Part shown: positions 1-8,522 of the stretch, in pieces
Position numbering within the stretch: the stretch's first letter is position 1
How the letters are laid out: each line of letters opens with the position of its first letter
Origin: Hymenobacter monticola
GTDB lineage: Bacteria; Bacteroidota; Bacteroidia; Cytophagales; Hymenobacteraceae
Direction of reading: 5' to 3'
Assembly (NCBI RefSeq): GCF_022811645.1
Contig: NZ_CP094534.1
Span: forward strand, 4,216,001-4,280,000
DNA length: 64,000 bases
The notes under the pieces: model-generated
What the model saw: the letters and a program-made list of their open reading frames with translations, nothing else
Database searches by the model: none
Told to the model about the DNA's origin: nothing
Program-made: the position numbers and the translations under genes

Positions 1-1
1 T

Positions 2-511
2 TTCATGGTGCGCGATGCCATTGGCCGCCGCTGGCAGCTGGGCACCATTCAGGTCGACTACAACCTGCCCGAACGGTTCGACCTCGAATACACCGCCGCC
101 GACAACTCCAAACAGCGTCCGGTGATGATTCACCGCGCGCCGTTCGGCTCGCTCGAGCGCTTCGTGGCCGTGCTCATCGAGCACTGCGGCGGCAACTTCC
201 CGCTCTGGCTCACGCCCGAGCAATTCATCGTGCTGCCCATCTCCGACAAGTACAGCGACTACGCCTACCAGGTGAAAGCGCAACTGGAGCAGCACGACCT
301 GCGCGGCACCGTCGACGGGCGCGACGAGCGCATCGGCCGCAAAATCCGCGACGCCGAAATGGGCAAAATCCCTTACCTGCTGGTAGTAGGCGAGAAGGAA
401 GCCCAGGATAATATCATCTCCGTGCGCAAGCACGGCGAGGGCGACCTCGGCTCTATGCCGCTGGAAGCCTTCGTAAAAAGCGTGCAAAGCCAGATGGTAG
501 ACGCCATGTAG
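2..511 (+). CDS. thrS: Threonyl-tRNA synthetase, C-terminal part (5' end outside window)
   Basis: The reading frame is open from the window edge, so only the last ~169 codons are present. It matches the end of the class II catalytic core ([19 protein letters not shown] and [20 protein letters not shown], including class II motif 3) followed by the alpha/beta anticodon-binding domain ([14 protein letters not shown] to the C-terminus). The enzyme charges tRNA-Thr in the cytoplasm. It lies directly upstream of infC-rpmI-rplT, a classic neighbourhood, but a strong hairpin terminator at 532-579 separates it from them. Start and editing domain cannot be judged. Confidence 0.96.
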   Translation, partial: FMVRDAIGRRWQLGTIQVDYNLPERFDLEYTAADNSKQRPVMIHRAPFGSLERFVAVLIEHCGGNFPLWLTPEQFIVLPISDKYSDYAYQVKAQLEQHDLRGTVDGRDERIGRKIRDAEMGKIPYLLVVGEKEAQDNIISVRKHGEGDLGSMPLEAFVKSVQSQMVDAM

Positions 512-531
512 TCGGCTCGTTGTATCTATAT

Positions 532-579
532 GAAAAAGAGCGTCATGCCGGGCATAGCCAGGGCATGACGCTCTTTTTT
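532..579 (+). terminator. Intrinsic terminator of thrS
   Basis: Perfect 17-bp stem (533-549 with 562-578), 12-nt loop and terminal T run. The core is the CATGCC/GGCATG palindrome that recurs in other terminators of this window. It also rules out the long upstream reading of the infC frame, which would begin in or before this hairpin. Confidence 0.93.
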
Positions 580-610
580 CGCGTTATCCCCAATACAATT
601 GGTTTCTGGC

Positions 611-641
611 TTGCCTTTGCCAATATAAATACCGATATTTG
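611..641 (+). promoter_or_regulatory. Candidate infC promoter (TTG-N20-gATATTTG)
   Basis: Bacteroidota-type promoter: TTG at 611-613, 20-nt spacer, GATATTTG at 634-641 (one mismatch to TAnnTTTG). It sits after the thrS terminator and about 80 nt before infC. Inferred from consensus only. Confidence 0.4.
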
Positions 642-708
642 CCCCCTGATTGCCAAGGCCTACCCGGCCAAAAGCTGTCTGAAACTTATTTCCCGCCACT
701 TTTTTAGC

Positions 709-714
709 AGGAGG
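709..714 (+). promoter_or_regulatory. Consensus Shine-Dalgarno (AGGAGG) deciding the infC start
   Basis: AGGAGG lies 9 nt before the ATA codon at 724. Shine-Dalgarno sites are nearly absent in the rest of the window, as is usual for Bacteroidota, so this strong site marks the true initiation point. Confidence 0.75.
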
Positions 715-723
715 ACCCCAGCC

Positions 724-1401
724 ATAGCAGCCCCGAACCGTCGGTACGTGCCCCGCCAGCAGGTGGAAGAGCCGTTCAAAATCAATCAAAAAATCACCGC
801 TCGCGAAGTGCGCCTGGTGGGTGAAAACGTCGAGCAGGGCATCTACCCCGTCGACCAGGCCCGGCGCATGGCGCAGGAGCAGAACCTCGACCTCGTTGAG
901 ATTTCGCCCACGGCCACACCGCCCGTTTGCCGCGTCATCGACTACTCGAAGTTTAAATACGAGCAGAAGAAGAAGACCCGCGAGCTGAAGGCCAAGCAAA
1001 CCAAGGTCGTTATCAAGGAAATTCGTTTCGGTCCCAACACCGACGAGCACGACTTTGCCTTCAAGGTGAAGCACGCCCAGGAATTCCTGCGCGAAGGCGC
1101 CAAAATCAAGAGCTACGTGCACTTTGTGGGCCGCAGCATCGTGTTCAAGGAGCGGGGCGAAATCCTGCTGCTCAAGTTTGCCCAGGCCCTTGAGGACCTC
1201 GCCAAAGTAGAGCAGTTGCCCAAGCTTGAAGGCAAGCGCATGTTCCTCTACCTCGCGCCCAAAGCCGCCGCCGTTGCCAAACCTGCGGCCAAGCCCGCGG
1301 CTCCTGCTGCGCCCGATAAGGACAAAAAAGCTGCCAAGCCGGCCGACGCCCAAGAAAAGACCTCCGAAACGGCTCCGGCTACCACCGACGCCGCTGAATA
1401 G
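724..1401 (+). CDS. infC: Translation initiation factor IF-3, likely ATA start
   Basis: IF-3 prevents premature subunit joining and discriminates against non-canonical start codons on the 30S subunit. The N domain begins at about residue 15 ([17 protein letters not shown]), followed by the linker ([16 protein letters not shown]) and C domain ([21 protein letters not shown]). An Ala/Pro/Lys-rich tail of about 45 residues extends past the usual end. No ATG, GTG or TTG lies near the expected N-terminus. The only sensible start is ATA 724-726 (then A-A-P-N-R-R), 9 nt after AGGAGG. E. coli infC uses AUU, and such starts allow IF-3 to control its own synthesis. The frame is open upstream to 520, but that part runs through the thrS terminator. 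225 aa. Confidence 0.93.
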   Translation: MAAPNRRYVPRQQVEEPFKINQKITAREVRLVGENVEQGIYPVDQARRMAQEQNLDLVEISPTATPPVCRVIDYSKFKYEQKKKTRELKAKQTKVVIKEIRFGPNTDEHDFAFKVKHAQEFLREGAKIKSYVHFVGRSIVFKERGEILLLKFAQALEDLAKVEQLPKLEGKRMFLYLAPKAAAVAKPAAKPAAPAAPDKDKKAAKPADAQEKTSETAPATTDAAE

Positions 1402-1426
1402 CATTTACCCGGTTGCGGATGGCTTT

Positions 1427-1441
1427 CCGACCCTTGGTCGG
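1427..1441 (+). other. Small hairpin between infC and rpmI
   Basis: CCGACC-CTT-GGTCGG, a 6-bp stem with 3-nt loop and no T run. It could be part of a leader for the ribosomal protein genes, but is too short to say more. Confidence 0.3.
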
Positions 1442-1485
1442 TGAGCAATCAACAATCAACAACCAACCCTCCAACAACCACTACA

Positions 1486-1680
1486 ATGCCGAAAGTAAAG
1501 ACGAAATCCGGTGCTAAGAAGCGCTTTGCGCTCACCGGAACGGGCAAGGTGAAGCGGAAGCACGCCTTCAAATCGCACATTCTGACCAAAAAGACGACCA
1601 AGCAGAAGCGCGGCCTGACCCACACGGGTCTGGTAAGCAGCGCCGACATGGGCCGCGTGCGTCAGATGCTCAATTTCTAG
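1486..1680 (+). CDS. rpmI: 50S ribosomal protein L35
   Basis: Small basic 64-aa protein beginning [20 protein letters not shown], with the family's [11 protein letters not shown] and [12 protein letters not shown] motifs, of normal length for bL35. A GTG 45 nt upstream in the same frame (1441) would add a Thr/Asn/Gln-rich extension not seen in the family and is rejected. It lies between infC and rplT, the conserved IF3-L35-L20 operon, whose translation is often feedback-controlled by L20. Confidence 0.97.
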   Translation: MPKVKTKSGAKKRFALTGTGKVKRKHAFKSHILTKKTTKQKRGLTHTGLVSSADMGRVRQMLNF

Positions 1681-1681
1681 T

Positions 1682-1770
1682 GGCGAAATGGTGAGTTAGT
1701 GAAATAGTGAGTTTTTTGCTCTATCATTTCGCTACCGAGACTCACCAGTTCACCAATTCACAATTTCACC
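1682..1770 (+). repeat. Long imperfect hairpin with C-poor first arm (rpmI-rplT)
   Basis: Arm 1682-1712 pairs with 1740-1770: 31 bp with six mismatches. The first arm is made of GTGAgtTAGTGAAaTAGTGAG-like units and has a single C. The second arm is a G-poor complement. There is no T run after it, so it does not look like a normal terminator, and it lies inside a ribosomal protein operon. Same architecture as 32411, 34447, 34963, 37402 and 62820. Confidence 0.8.
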
Positions 1771-1844
1771 ATAAACCAGGCTTCCGGCCGCAACTTTAAG
1801 CTTCAGCAGATGCTGGGCGCCGGCTGCCAAAAACTTTCAAGGTT

Positions 1845-2189
1845 ATGCCAAGAAGTGTCAACCACGTGGCTTCGCGCCACCGTCGGAAAAAAGTAATGCG
1901 TTTGGCGAAAGGCTACTACGGCCGTCGCAAAAACGTGTGGACCGTAGCGAAAAACGCCGTTGAAAAAGGCCTCGTTTACGCTTACCGGGACCGCAAAGTA
2001 AAGAAGCGTGAATTCCGCGCCCTCTGGATTCAGCGTATCAACGCCGGCGCCCGTGAGCACGGTCTGTCGTACTCGCAGTTGATGGGCGGCCTGAAAAAGG
2101 CCGGCATCGAGCTCAACCGCAAGGTGCTGGCCGACCTGGCCCTGAACCACCCCGAAGCCTTCAAAGGCATCGTGGAAAAGGCGAAGTAA
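1845..2189 (+). CDS. rplT: 50S ribosomal protein L20
   Basis: 114 aa, normal for bL20. Begins [26 protein letters not shown] and carries the family's [33 protein letters not shown] region. It binds 23S rRNA early in 50S assembly and is a known translational repressor of its own operon. It is the last gene of the infC-rpmI-rplT cluster and is followed by a terminator at 2212-2252. The 164-nt gap before it contains the long hairpin at 1682-1770. Confidence 0.97.
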   Translation: MPRSVNHVASRHRRKKVMRLAKGYYGRRKNVWTVAKNAVEKGLVYAYRDRKVKKREFRALWIQRINAGAREHGLSYSQLMGGLKKAGIELNRKVLADLALNHPEAFKGIVEKAK

Positions 2190-2211
2190 TTGCCCCTGGC
2201 TGTTATTGAAG

Positions 2212-2252
2212 CAAGAAAACGTTGAGCCCAGGGTTCAGCGTTTTCTTGTTTT
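2212..2252 (+). terminator. Intrinsic terminator of rplT
   Basis: Stem 2212-2225 (CAAGAAAACGTTGA) with 2235-2248, one G-U pair, followed by TTTT. Confidence 0.85.
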
Positions 2253-2348
2253 GGGCCCATACGACCGGTTTAGGCCTCTTTTATCTGCCGGTATAACATT
2301 CCCTGGTCGTAAACTAAGGCGAGGATATCGGCAGAGGGGCCTGAAAGC

Positions 2349-2386
2349 AAAAAAACCGCTTCAGCACTAGGCCAAAACGGTTTTTG
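2349..2386 (-). terminator. Probable terminator of tRNA-Met
   Basis: Read on the minus strand, AAAAACCG pairs with CGGTTTTT across a 19-nt loop, ending in a T run just downstream of the tRNA 3' end. The stem is short and AT-rich, so this is moderate support. Confidence 0.5.
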
Positions 2387-2389
2387 AAG

Positions 2390-2463
2390 TAGCGGGGACG
2401 AGAGTTGAACTCGTGACCTCAGGGTTATGAATCCTGTGCTCTAACCAACTGAGCTACCCCGCC
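2390..2463 (-). tRNA. tRNA-Met (anticodon CAT)
   Basis: The reverse complement folds as a cloverleaf: acceptor GGCGGGG/CCCCGCT (G1-U72 wobble), D arm GCTCAGTTGGTTAGAGC, anticodon stem-loop CAGGATTCATAACCCTG with CAT, T arm ACGAGTTCAACTCTCGT, discriminator A, no encoded CCA. The D arm and the loop TTCATAA fit elongator Met; a tRNA-Ile2 with lysidine is the alternative for a CAT anticodon but is less likely by sequence. A strong Bacteroidota promoter lies just upstream (2478-2509). Confidence 0.93.
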
Positions 2464-2477
2464 GGGTTTTGTGGGTG

Positions 2478-2509
2478 CAAAGGTAACGCGCCAATCGGCC
2501 CCCACGCAA
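2478..2509 (-). promoter_or_regulatory. Promoter of tRNA-Met (TTG-N21-TACCTTTG)
   Basis: On the minus strand TTG (2509-2507), 21-nt spacer and TACCTTTG (2485-2478), a full match to the TAnnTTTG element, 14 nt before the tRNA 5' end. Confidence 0.75.
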
Positions 2510-2593
2510 GGTTTGGGGGCAAAAAACTGTATTTCTCTTGCGCTCCGCCGGCCTTGGGCCGGTCGTTCTTCGGGCGCCTTCGTTTTTCATTCT

Positions 2594-3007
2594 ATGGCTT
2601 TGCCTGATATTCAGACCAAAACGCGCTTCGTGGTGGAATACCCCATCAACGCTTCGCCCAAAATTCTTTTTCCGTATTTGGCCACCGCTTCGGGCCTTTC
2701 GCAGTGGTTTTGCGACGATGTGCGCTACGTGGAGGGACAGCGGCTCAATTTTATCTGGGATAATGACAACCACTACGCCGAGATTTCGGGCCAGCGCCTG
2801 AACAAGGCCGTGCGGTTTGTTTTTCTCGACGAGCAGCGCCAGTCGGTGCCCGACGCGAATTTTCTGGAATTTACCCTCGATTCTTCCCAGGTAACGGATG
2901 AAGTATACCTACGCGTGATTGAGTACTCGTCGCCCCACGACCCGCGTGAGCAGCACGAAATGTGGGAAGGCCTGGTGGGCAAGCTGCGCGAGCAAGTAGG
3001 CGGCTAA
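2594..3007 (+). CDS. START-like (SRPBCC/AHSA1) domain protein
   Basis: 137 aa starting MALPDIQTKTRFVVEYPIN. A single helix-grip fold is suggested by the pattern of the START-like family: an early FPYLATASGLSQWFCDDV helix, alternating beta strands (LNFIWDN, AEISGQRL, VRFVFLDE, FLEFTLDSS, EVYLRVIEY) and a long C-terminal helix (EMWEGLVGKLREQV). Such domains bind hydrophobic ligands or partner proteins; the ligand here is unknown. The frame is open upstream to 2471, but that part has no family similarity and overlaps the tRNA promoter. An LptF/G-family permease gene follows 103 nt later, a pairing I associate with this phylum. Confidence 0.85.
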   Translation: MALPDIQTKTRFVVEYPINASPKILFPYLATASGLSQWFCDDVRYVEGQRLNFIWDNDNHYAEISGQRLNKAVRFVFLDEQRQSVPDANFLEFTLDSSQVTDEVYLRVIEYSSPHDPREQHEMWEGLVGKLREQVGG

Positions 3008-3110
3008 GGCCATTGCTGTGTGCTGCTGAGGATTTATTGCCTTGGCGGTACTTTTTTTGCCCCGCCATCGTTTTGCCCGGAGTTGACACCCACTTCTAGG
3101 GTCGCTTTCT

Positions 3111-4565
3111 ATGATTAAGAAGCTAGACAAACTTATTCTGAAGGCCTTTGCCGGGCCGTTTCTGCTCACGTTTGCCGTGGTGCAGTTCATTCTGCTCACG
3201 CACACGCTGCTGAAATACCTCGATGATATCATCGGCAAGGACCTGGGCACGGGGGTACTGCTGCAGCTGCTGTTTTATTTCAGCGTGCTGATTGTGCCCA
3301 TTTCGCTGCCGCTGGCCGTGCTGCTGTCGTCGCTGATGACCTACGGCAACCTGGGCGAGCACCACGAACTCACAGCCATTAAGGCTTCGGGCATTGCCCT
3401 CACCCGGATTTTGCGCCCTGTGCTGTTGCTGACGGCGGCGCTGGCCGTGGGCGCTTTCTGGTTTAACGAAACCATTGTGCCCCGGGCCAACCTGAAGGCC
3501 TACAGCCTGCTGTGGGACGTGCGCCAGCAGAAGCTGGCGCTGGATATCCGGGAGGGCGTTTTCTACAACGGCATCCCCGGCTACACTATCAAAGTAGATA
3601 AGAAAACGGGCGAAAACGGCGACCGGCTGCACGGCGTCATGATTTACGACCACACCCAGAAGTCGGGCAATGCCACGGTGATGCTGGCCGACTCGGGGCG
3701 CATGTTTACCCGGTTCAATGGGGGCTACTTGGGTTTGGAGCTATTCCACGGCCACAACTATGTGGAGCAGCCCGATGCGCAGGACCGGGCCGGCGCCAGC
3801 TTCATCCGCCAGGCGTTTGACCATAATACGGTCACGTTCTCGCTGGCTTCTTTCGGCATGAACCGCACGAAAGAGGAGCTGTTCAAGCAAAACCGGATGA
3901 TGCTCAACATCCCGCAGCTGCACTACGCCACCGATTCGGTACAGAAAAAGCTGCACCACGAGGAGAAGACGCTGCCGATGCAGATGAACGCCTACTACAC
4001 CTTCCTGCGCTTCGATACGACCGGCCGGACGGCCAGCCGCAAAGTGGCCGACTGGCAGGTGCCTGCGGCCCGGCTGGCGGCGCCTTCGTCCACCATCATC
4101 GAACAAGCGCTGAGCCGCGCCCGCAACCTGAAAACCTACGCCGACTCAACTACCGAGCGCCTCACGGACCTGGCCAAGAATTCGGCGCTGTTTCGCATCG
4201 AGGTGTTTCGCAAGTACTCGCAGTCGGTGGCCGTGTTGCTGATGTTTCTGATTGGGGCGCCTTTGGGTTCCATCATTAAGAAAGGCGGCTTGGGCGTGCC
4301 CATTCTGATTTCCATTCTGTTCTTCATCGTTTATTATGTGCTGAGCATCATGGGCGAGAAGTACGGCCGCGAGTTTGTGATGCCGGTGGGCATTGGCATG
4401 TGGATGTCGAATCTGGTGCTGCTCCCGGCGGGCCTGTTCTTTCTGTATCAGGCTTACAACGACTCCGGCTTGCTGGAACTGGATTTCTGGCGCCGCTTGC
4501 CCCAGCGCGTGGGCATCCCGGCCCTGCGCAAAATCACGGAGCCGGAGGAAGAGCTGGTGGCGTAA
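3111..4565 (+). CDS. LptF/LptG (YjgP/YjgQ) family permease
   Basis: 484 aa. Three hydrophobic segments lie near the N-terminus (about residues 12-33, 52-75, 98-118) and three near the C-terminus (about 370-390, 398-418, 428-448), flanking a large soluble region, which is the LptF/LptG topology. The N-terminus (LDKLILKAFAGPFLLTFAVVQFI) and GNLGEHHELTAIKASGIALTRIL are characteristic. These proteins form the membrane part of the ABC transporter that extracts lipopolysaccharide from the inner membrane and passes it to LptC. The partner subunit and LptB are not in the window, so F versus G cannot be assigned. Confidence 0.9.
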   Translation: MIKKLDKLILKAFAGPFLLTFAVVQFILLTHTLLKYLDDIIGKDLGTGVLLQLLFYFSVLIVPISLPLAVLLSSLMTYGNLGEHHELTAIKASGIALTRILRPVLLLTAALAVGAFWFNETIVPRANLKAYSLLWDVRQQKLALDIREGVFYNGIPGYTIKVDKKTGENGDRLHGVMIYDHTQKSGNATVMLADSGRMFTRFNGGYLGLELFHGHNYVEQPDAQDRAGASFIRQAFDHNTVTFSLASFGMNRTKEELFKQNRMMLNIPQLHYATDSVQKKLHHEEKTLPMQMNAYYTFLRFDTTGRTASRKVADWQVPAARLAAPSSTIIEQALSRARNLKTYADSTTERLTDLAKNSALFRIEVFRKYSQSVAVLLMFLIGAPLGSIIKKGGLGVPILISILFFIVYYVLSIMGEKYGREFVMPVGIGMWMSNLVLLPAGLFFLYQAYNDSGLLELDFWRRLPQRVGIPALRKITEPEEELVA

Positions 4566-4600
4566 GAATTTGCCTGAGTTGCGAATTTTCCGATTGCCGC

Positions 4601-4631
4601 TTTTATCCTGTTTTTAAATTCCGTACCTTTG
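4601..4631 (+). promoter_or_regulatory. Promoter of rpsO (TTTT-N19-TACCTTTG)
   Basis: TACCTTTG at 4624-4631 matches the Bacteroidota -7 element exactly; a T-rich -33 region lies 19 nt upstream. The rpsO start is 74 nt further on, leaving a leader that could hold the S15 autoregulatory site. Confidence 0.6.
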
Positions 4632-4704
4632 CGGCACCCCGATGTACGGGGTTATCATTTTCTTTTTCATCTTAATCCAAAGACGGGGTCACACCTATCA
4701 GCCG

Positions 4705-4980
4705 ATGAAACTCACCACCGAAGCAAAGCAGGACATTTTCGAAAAGAACAGCCTGCAAAAAGTTAAAACCGATACTGGCTCGGCCGAGGCGCAGATTGCC
4801 CTCTTCACGCACCGCATCAACCACCTGACCGAGCACCTCAAGGTGAACAAGAAGGACCACAGCACCCGCCTGGGCCTGCTGAAGCTGGTAGGTAAGCGCC
4901 GCAGCATGCTGGATTACCTGCAGCACCGCGAAATCAACCGCTACCGCGCCATCATCAAGGAGCTGGGCATCCGCAAGTAA
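4705..4980 (+). CDS. rpsO: 30S ribosomal protein S15
   Basis: 91 aa, close to the usual 89. Starts [33 protein letters not shown] and has the conserved [29 protein letters not shown] region that contacts 16S rRNA helices 20-22. The upstream in-frame ATG (4642) would add a hydrophobic extension foreign to uS15. It is transcribed from the promoter at 4601-4631, ends in a strong terminator (4993-5034) and precedes pnp, the same rpsO-pnp order as in many bacteria. Confidence 0.97.
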   Translation: MKLTTEAKQDIFEKNSLQKVKTDTGSAEAQIALFTHRINHLTEHLKVNKKDHSTRLGLLKLVGKRRSMLDYLQHREINRYRAIIKELGIRK

Positions 4981-4992
4981 GTCCAGATTCTG

Positions 4993-5034
4993 AGAGTAGG
5001 GAGCCTTCCAACGAAGGTTCCCTACTCTTTTTTT
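4993..5034 (+). terminator. Intrinsic terminator between rpsO and pnp
   Basis: 15-bp stem (4993-5007 with 5014-5028, one G-U pair), 6-nt loop, then seven or more T. Confidence 0.9.
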
Positions 5035-5181
5035 GTTCGGGTTGGTTTGGCGCCGAGGCCGCTCCCGAAAAACAGGTTTTCTCGGCGCACGCTGTTGTAA
5101 TGTACTTGAGTAACGGGAGCCGTTGGCGGCCCTCGTTTTTGGCTGCTCGCCCGCTGTCGCTTTTTCAAGCAAACCCCGCTG

Positions 5182-7353
5182 ATGTCCCAACCCCACGCCA
5201 TTACCAAATCCCTGGCGCTGCCCGACGGCCGCGTCATCTCCATCGAAACCGGCAAACTGGCCAAATTCGCCGACGGCGCCGTTGTGGTGCGCCTCGGCGA
5301 CACCATGCTGCTCGCCACGGTGGTTTCGGCCCCGAGCCAGCGCGAAGGCGTTGACTTCCTGCCGCTGTCGGTGGACTACCAAGAGAAATTCGGCTCGGCC
5401 GGCAAGATTCCCGGCTCGTTTCAGCGCCGCGAAGGCCGCCTGAGCGACTACGAAATCCTGATTTGCCGCCTCGTCGACCGCATTCTGCGGCCGATGTTCC
5501 CCAAAGACTACCACTACGAGGTGCAGGTGATGATTAGCCTCATCTCGGCCGACAAAGAAGTGCAGCCCGACGCATTGGCCGCTTTGGCTGCTTCGGCCGC
5601 ACTGTCGATTTCCGACATTCCGTTTGCTGGCCCGATTTCGGAAGTGCGCGTGGCGCGCATCGACGGCCAGTTTCAGATTAACCCCCGCACCTCCGACCTG
5701 GAGCGCGCCGACATGGACCTGATGGTGGGCGCAACTGCCGACTCGGTGGCCATGGTGGAAGGCGCCATGAAGGAAGTGAGCGAAGAAGAGATGGTGGCCG
5801 CCATCGCCTTCGGCCACGAAGCCATCAAGGCCCAGTGCCAGCTGCAGAAGGAACTGGCCGAGGCCGTGGGCCGCACGCCAGAGTCGCAGCCCCGCGAGTA
5901 TCCGAAGTACGAGGAGAACGAGGCGCTGAAAAAACTCATCCACGACGGCGTTTACCAGGGCGCTTACGACGTGGCGCGTTCGGGCAACACCAAGAAGGCC
6001 GGCCGCAAGGAAGGCTTCTCGGGCGTGAAAAAGGCGTTCCTAGACAAGCTCATTGCCGAGCAGCCGGAACTGGACATGAAGATGTTCAGCCGCTACTATG
6101 GCTCGGCTGAGAAAAAGGCCATTCGCGACATGATGGTGAAGGAGCGGGTGCGCCTTGATGGCCGTCAGCTCACCGAAATCCGCCCCATCTGGTCGGAAAT
6201 CAACTACCTGCCCGGCGCCCACGGCTCGGCTATTTTCACGCGTGGCGAAACGCAAAGCCTGACCACGGCCACGCTCGGCACCAAGCTCGACGAGCAAATC
6301 ATCGACCAGCCGCTGACCAAGGGCTTCTCGAAATTCATGCTGCACTACAACTTCCCCGGTTTCTCGACTGGTGAAGTAAAGCCCAACCGCGGCGCCGGCC
6401 GCCGCGAAATTGGCCACGGCAACCTGGCTTTGCGCTCGCTGAAGCAGGTGCTGCCTTCTGAAGAAGAAAACCCCTACACCATCCGCATCGTGTCGGACAT
6501 TCTGGAGTCGAACGGTTCCAGCTCGATGGCCACGGTATGCGCCGGCTCGCTGGCCCTGATGGATGCCGGTGTGAAGATTTCGGCCGCAGTTGCCGGTATT
6601 GCCATGGGTCTGGTGCAGGATAAGGAAACCGGTGAGTACGCCGTGCTGAGCGACATTCTCGGCGACGAGGACCACCTCGGCGACATGGACTTCAAAGTGA
6701 CTGGCACGGAGAAAGGCATTTGCGCCTGCCAGATGGACATCAAAATCCAAGGACTGAGCAATGAGATTCTGACCGCCGCACTGCACCAGGCTCGTGAGGG
6801 CCGCCTGCACATCCTGCGCGAGATGGCCAAGACGATTTCGGCCCCGGCGCCGGAGCTGAAGCCTCACACCCCGCGTTCGCACAAGATGCTCATTGATAAA
6901 GAATTTATCGGTGCGGTAATCGGGCCGGGCGGCAAGGTGATTCAGCAGATTCAGAAGGACACCAACGCCACGGTGATTATCGAGGAGAAGGACGAGAAGG
7001 GCCACGTGAGCATCTACGCCTCCAACCAGGAGGACATGCAGGGCGCCATCGACCGGATTCGCGCCATCGCGGCCCAGCCCGAAGTGGGCGAGGTGTACAA
7101 GGGCAAGGTGCGCAGCATTCAGCCCTACGGTGCTTTCGTGGAGATTATGCCAGGCAAAGACGGCCTGCTGCATATCTCCGAAGTGACGCACGAACGGATT
7201 CAAACGCTGGAAGGTTTGTTGGAAGTGGGGCAGGACATTGACGTGAAACTGGTGGAAATCGACAAGAAAACCGGTAAGTACCGGCTCTCGCGCAAGGTGC
7301 TCCTGCCCAAGCCTGAGGCCGCGGCCGCCAGCAACGGCGAGGCAAAAGCCTAG
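5182..7353 (+). CDS. pnp: Polynucleotide phosphorylase
   Basis: 723 aa, the normal size for this 3'-to-5' phosphorolytic exoribonuclease of mRNA decay. Domains in order: first RNase PH domain (about 12-145), alpha-helical linker, second RNase PH domain (about 320-530, with [30 protein letters not shown] and [11 protein letters not shown]), KH domain ([17 protein letters not shown] near residue 580) and S1 domain ([18 protein letters not shown] near 638). It follows rpsO with its own terminator in between. The start [16 protein letters not shown] fits the family. Likely a homotrimer acting in the cytoplasm. Confidence 0.97.
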   Translation: MSQPHAITKSLALPDGRVISIETGKLAKFADGAVVVRLGDTMLLATVVSAPSQREGVDFLPLSVDYQEKFGSAGKIPGSFQRREGRLSDYEILICRLVDRILRPMFPKDYHYEVQVMISLISADKEVQPDALAALAASAALSISDIPFAGPISEVRVARIDGQFQINPRTSDLERADMDLMVGATADSVAMVEGAMKEVSEEEMVAAIAFGHEAIKAQCQLQKELAEAVGRTPESQPREYPKYEENEALKKLIHDGVYQGAYDVARSGNTKKAGRKEGFSGVKKAFLDKLIAEQPELDMKMFSRYYGSAEKKAIRDMMVKERVRLDGRQLTEIRPIWSEINYLPGAHGSAIFTRGETQSLTTATLGTKLDEQIIDQPLTKGFSKFMLHYNFPGFSTGEVKPNRGAGRREIGHGNLALRSLKQVLPSEEENPYTIRIVSDILESNGSSSMATVCAGSLALMDAGVKISAAVAGIAMGLVQDKETGEYAVLSDILGDEDHLGDMDFKVTGTEKGICACQMDIKIQGLSNEILTAALHQAREGRLHILREMAKTISAPAPELKPHTPRSHKMLIDKEFIGAVIGPGGKVIQQIQKDTNATVIIEEKDEKGHVSIYASNQEDMQGAIDRIRAIAAQPEVGEVYKGKVRSIQPYGAFVEIMPGKDGLLHISEVTHERIQTLEGLLEVGQDIDVKLVEIDKKTGKYRLSRKVLLPKPEAAAASNGEAKA

Positions 7354-7381
7354 CAAACCGGCACCGCCTGAGAACTTAAAG

Positions 7382-7407
7382 CAGAGGGAGCCTGTTGGCT
7401 TCCTCTG
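7382..7407 (+). terminator. Hairpin after pnp
   Basis: CAGAGGGAGCC pairs with GGCTTCCTCTG around TGTT (one G-U pair). There is no T run, so it may protect the 3' end or terminate weakly. Confidence 0.45.
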
Positions 7408-7475
7408 ACTTAGGGACTGGCCGGGCGGCTTTTTCTTACGTATAACCCCATCAGATATCGTTCTTACCTAGTCCC

Positions 7476-8339
7476 ATGAGACAGCTAAAAATTAGTAAGC
7501 AGATTACCAACCGCGAAAGCCAGTCGCTGGACAAATACCTCCAGGAGATTGGCAAGGTTGATTTGCTCACGCCCGACGAGGAGGTGACGCTCGCGCAGCG
7601 TATTCGCGACGGGGACCAGCAAGCATTAGAGAAATTGACGAAGGCCAACCTGCGCTTCGTGGTGTCGGTAGCTAAACAATATCAGAACCAAGGCCTTAGC
7701 CTCGGTGACCTCATCAACGAGGGCAACCTCGGCCTCATCAAAGCCGCCAAGCGCTTCGATGAAACCCGGGGCTTTAAATTCATTTCCTACGCCGTTTGGT
7801 GGATTCGCCAGTCCATTCTGCAGGCCCTGGCCGAGCAGAGCCGCATCGTGCGTCTGCCCCTAAATCGTGTGGGTTCGCTGAACAAAATCAGCAAATCCTT
7901 CTCGGAACTGGAGCAGAAGTTCGAGCGCGAGCCTTCGCCGGAGGAAATCGCCGAGGTGTTGGAGCTGACTACTTCCGAAGTGGTGGACACGCTGAAAATC
8001 TCGGGTCGCCACGTGTCAGTGGATGCGCCGTTTGTGCAGGGCGAGGAAAACCGTTTGCTCGACGTGCTCGAAAACGAGGACGAGGAGTCGCCGGACATGG
8101 CCCTGATGAACGACTCGCTCCGCAAGGAGGTGCAGCGCGCCCTGAGCACACTCACCAAGCGCGAGGCTGACGTTATCACGCTGTACTTCGGCCTGAACGG
8201 CGAAGCTGCCTTGACGCTGGAGGAAATTGGCGAGAAGTTCAACCTGACCCGTGAGCGGGTGCGTCAGATTAAAGAGAAGGCTATCCGTCGTTTGCGGCAC
8301 ACGTCGCGCTCGAAAGCGCTGAAGCCTTATCTCGGCTAA
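7476..8339 (+). CDS. rpoD: Primary RNA polymerase sigma factor (RpoD/SigA type)
   Basis: 287 aa, lacking region 1.1, as in the primary sigma factors of Bacteroidota. Region 1.2 ([18 protein letters not shown]), region 2 with the core-binding and -10 helices ([45 protein letters not shown]), region 3 and region 4.2 helix-turn-helix ([28 protein letters not shown]) are all present. It would direct RNA polymerase to the TTG/TAnnTTTG promoters seen across the window. Starts [17 protein letters not shown], the expected N-terminus. A terminator follows at 8361-8390. Confidence 0.96.
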   Translation: MRQLKISKQITNRESQSLDKYLQEIGKVDLLTPDEEVTLAQRIRDGDQQALEKLTKANLRFVVSVAKQYQNQGLSLGDLINEGNLGLIKAAKRFDETRGFKFISYAVWWIRQSILQALAEQSRIVRLPLNRVGSLNKISKSFSELEQKFEREPSPEEIAEVLELTTSEVVDTLKISGRHVSVDAPFVQGEENRLLDVLENEDEESPDMALMNDSLRKEVQRALSTLTKREADVITLYFGLNGEAALTLEEIGEKFNLTRERVRQIKEKAIRRLRHTSRSKALKPYLG

Positions 8340-8360
8340 TCAATTAGTTTTGCAGAATGA

Positions 8361-8390
8361 AAAACCCCGACCGTTAGGTTGGGGTTTTTT
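8361..8390 (+). terminator. Intrinsic terminator of rpoD
   Basis: AAAACCCCGACC pairs with GGTTGGGGTTTT (one G-U) around GTTA, then further T. Confidence 0.9.
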
Positions 8391-8480
8391 GTACGGTTTT
8401 GCGCTTGTCGGCGTCTACCGGGTTGTTGCGCGAGGCCGTTTTGCTTCGCGTGCCGGTTGCTCCGTTAGCTACCTTATTCA

Positions 8481-8512
8481 TCGTTCAACGATACGCGAAG
8501 CAGAGCTTCGCG
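8481..8512. repeat. Palindromic intergenic element upstream of trxB
   Basis: Two adjacent palindromes: TCGTTCAACGA (8481-8491) and CGCGAAGC-AGA-GCTTCGCG (8494-8512). They end 10 nt before the trxB start codon. The CGCGAAGC core looks like a dispersed palindrome; whether it regulates trxB is unknown. Confidence 0.55.
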
Positions 8513-8522
8513 CTACAGTACA

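Noticed and set aside
520..723. N-terminal extension of IF-3 starting at 520
   Set aside because: It would be translated through the thrS terminator hairpin, has no similarity to IF-3, and ignores the AGGAGG at 709.
526..1404. Long antisense ORF opposite infC
   Set aside because: Shadow of the high-GC coding frame; low-complexity Gly/Leu/Val composition and no domain.
2272..2343. Imperfect AGGCC...TGCCG / CGGCAGAGGGGCCT inverted repeat between rplT and tRNA-Met
   Set aside because: Arms are short with gaps and a long loop; not convincing as an element.
6040..7356. 438-codon antisense ORF opposite pnp
   Set aside because: Composition (His, Gln, Val, Gly runs) is that of a reverse-frame shadow of a GC-rich gene.
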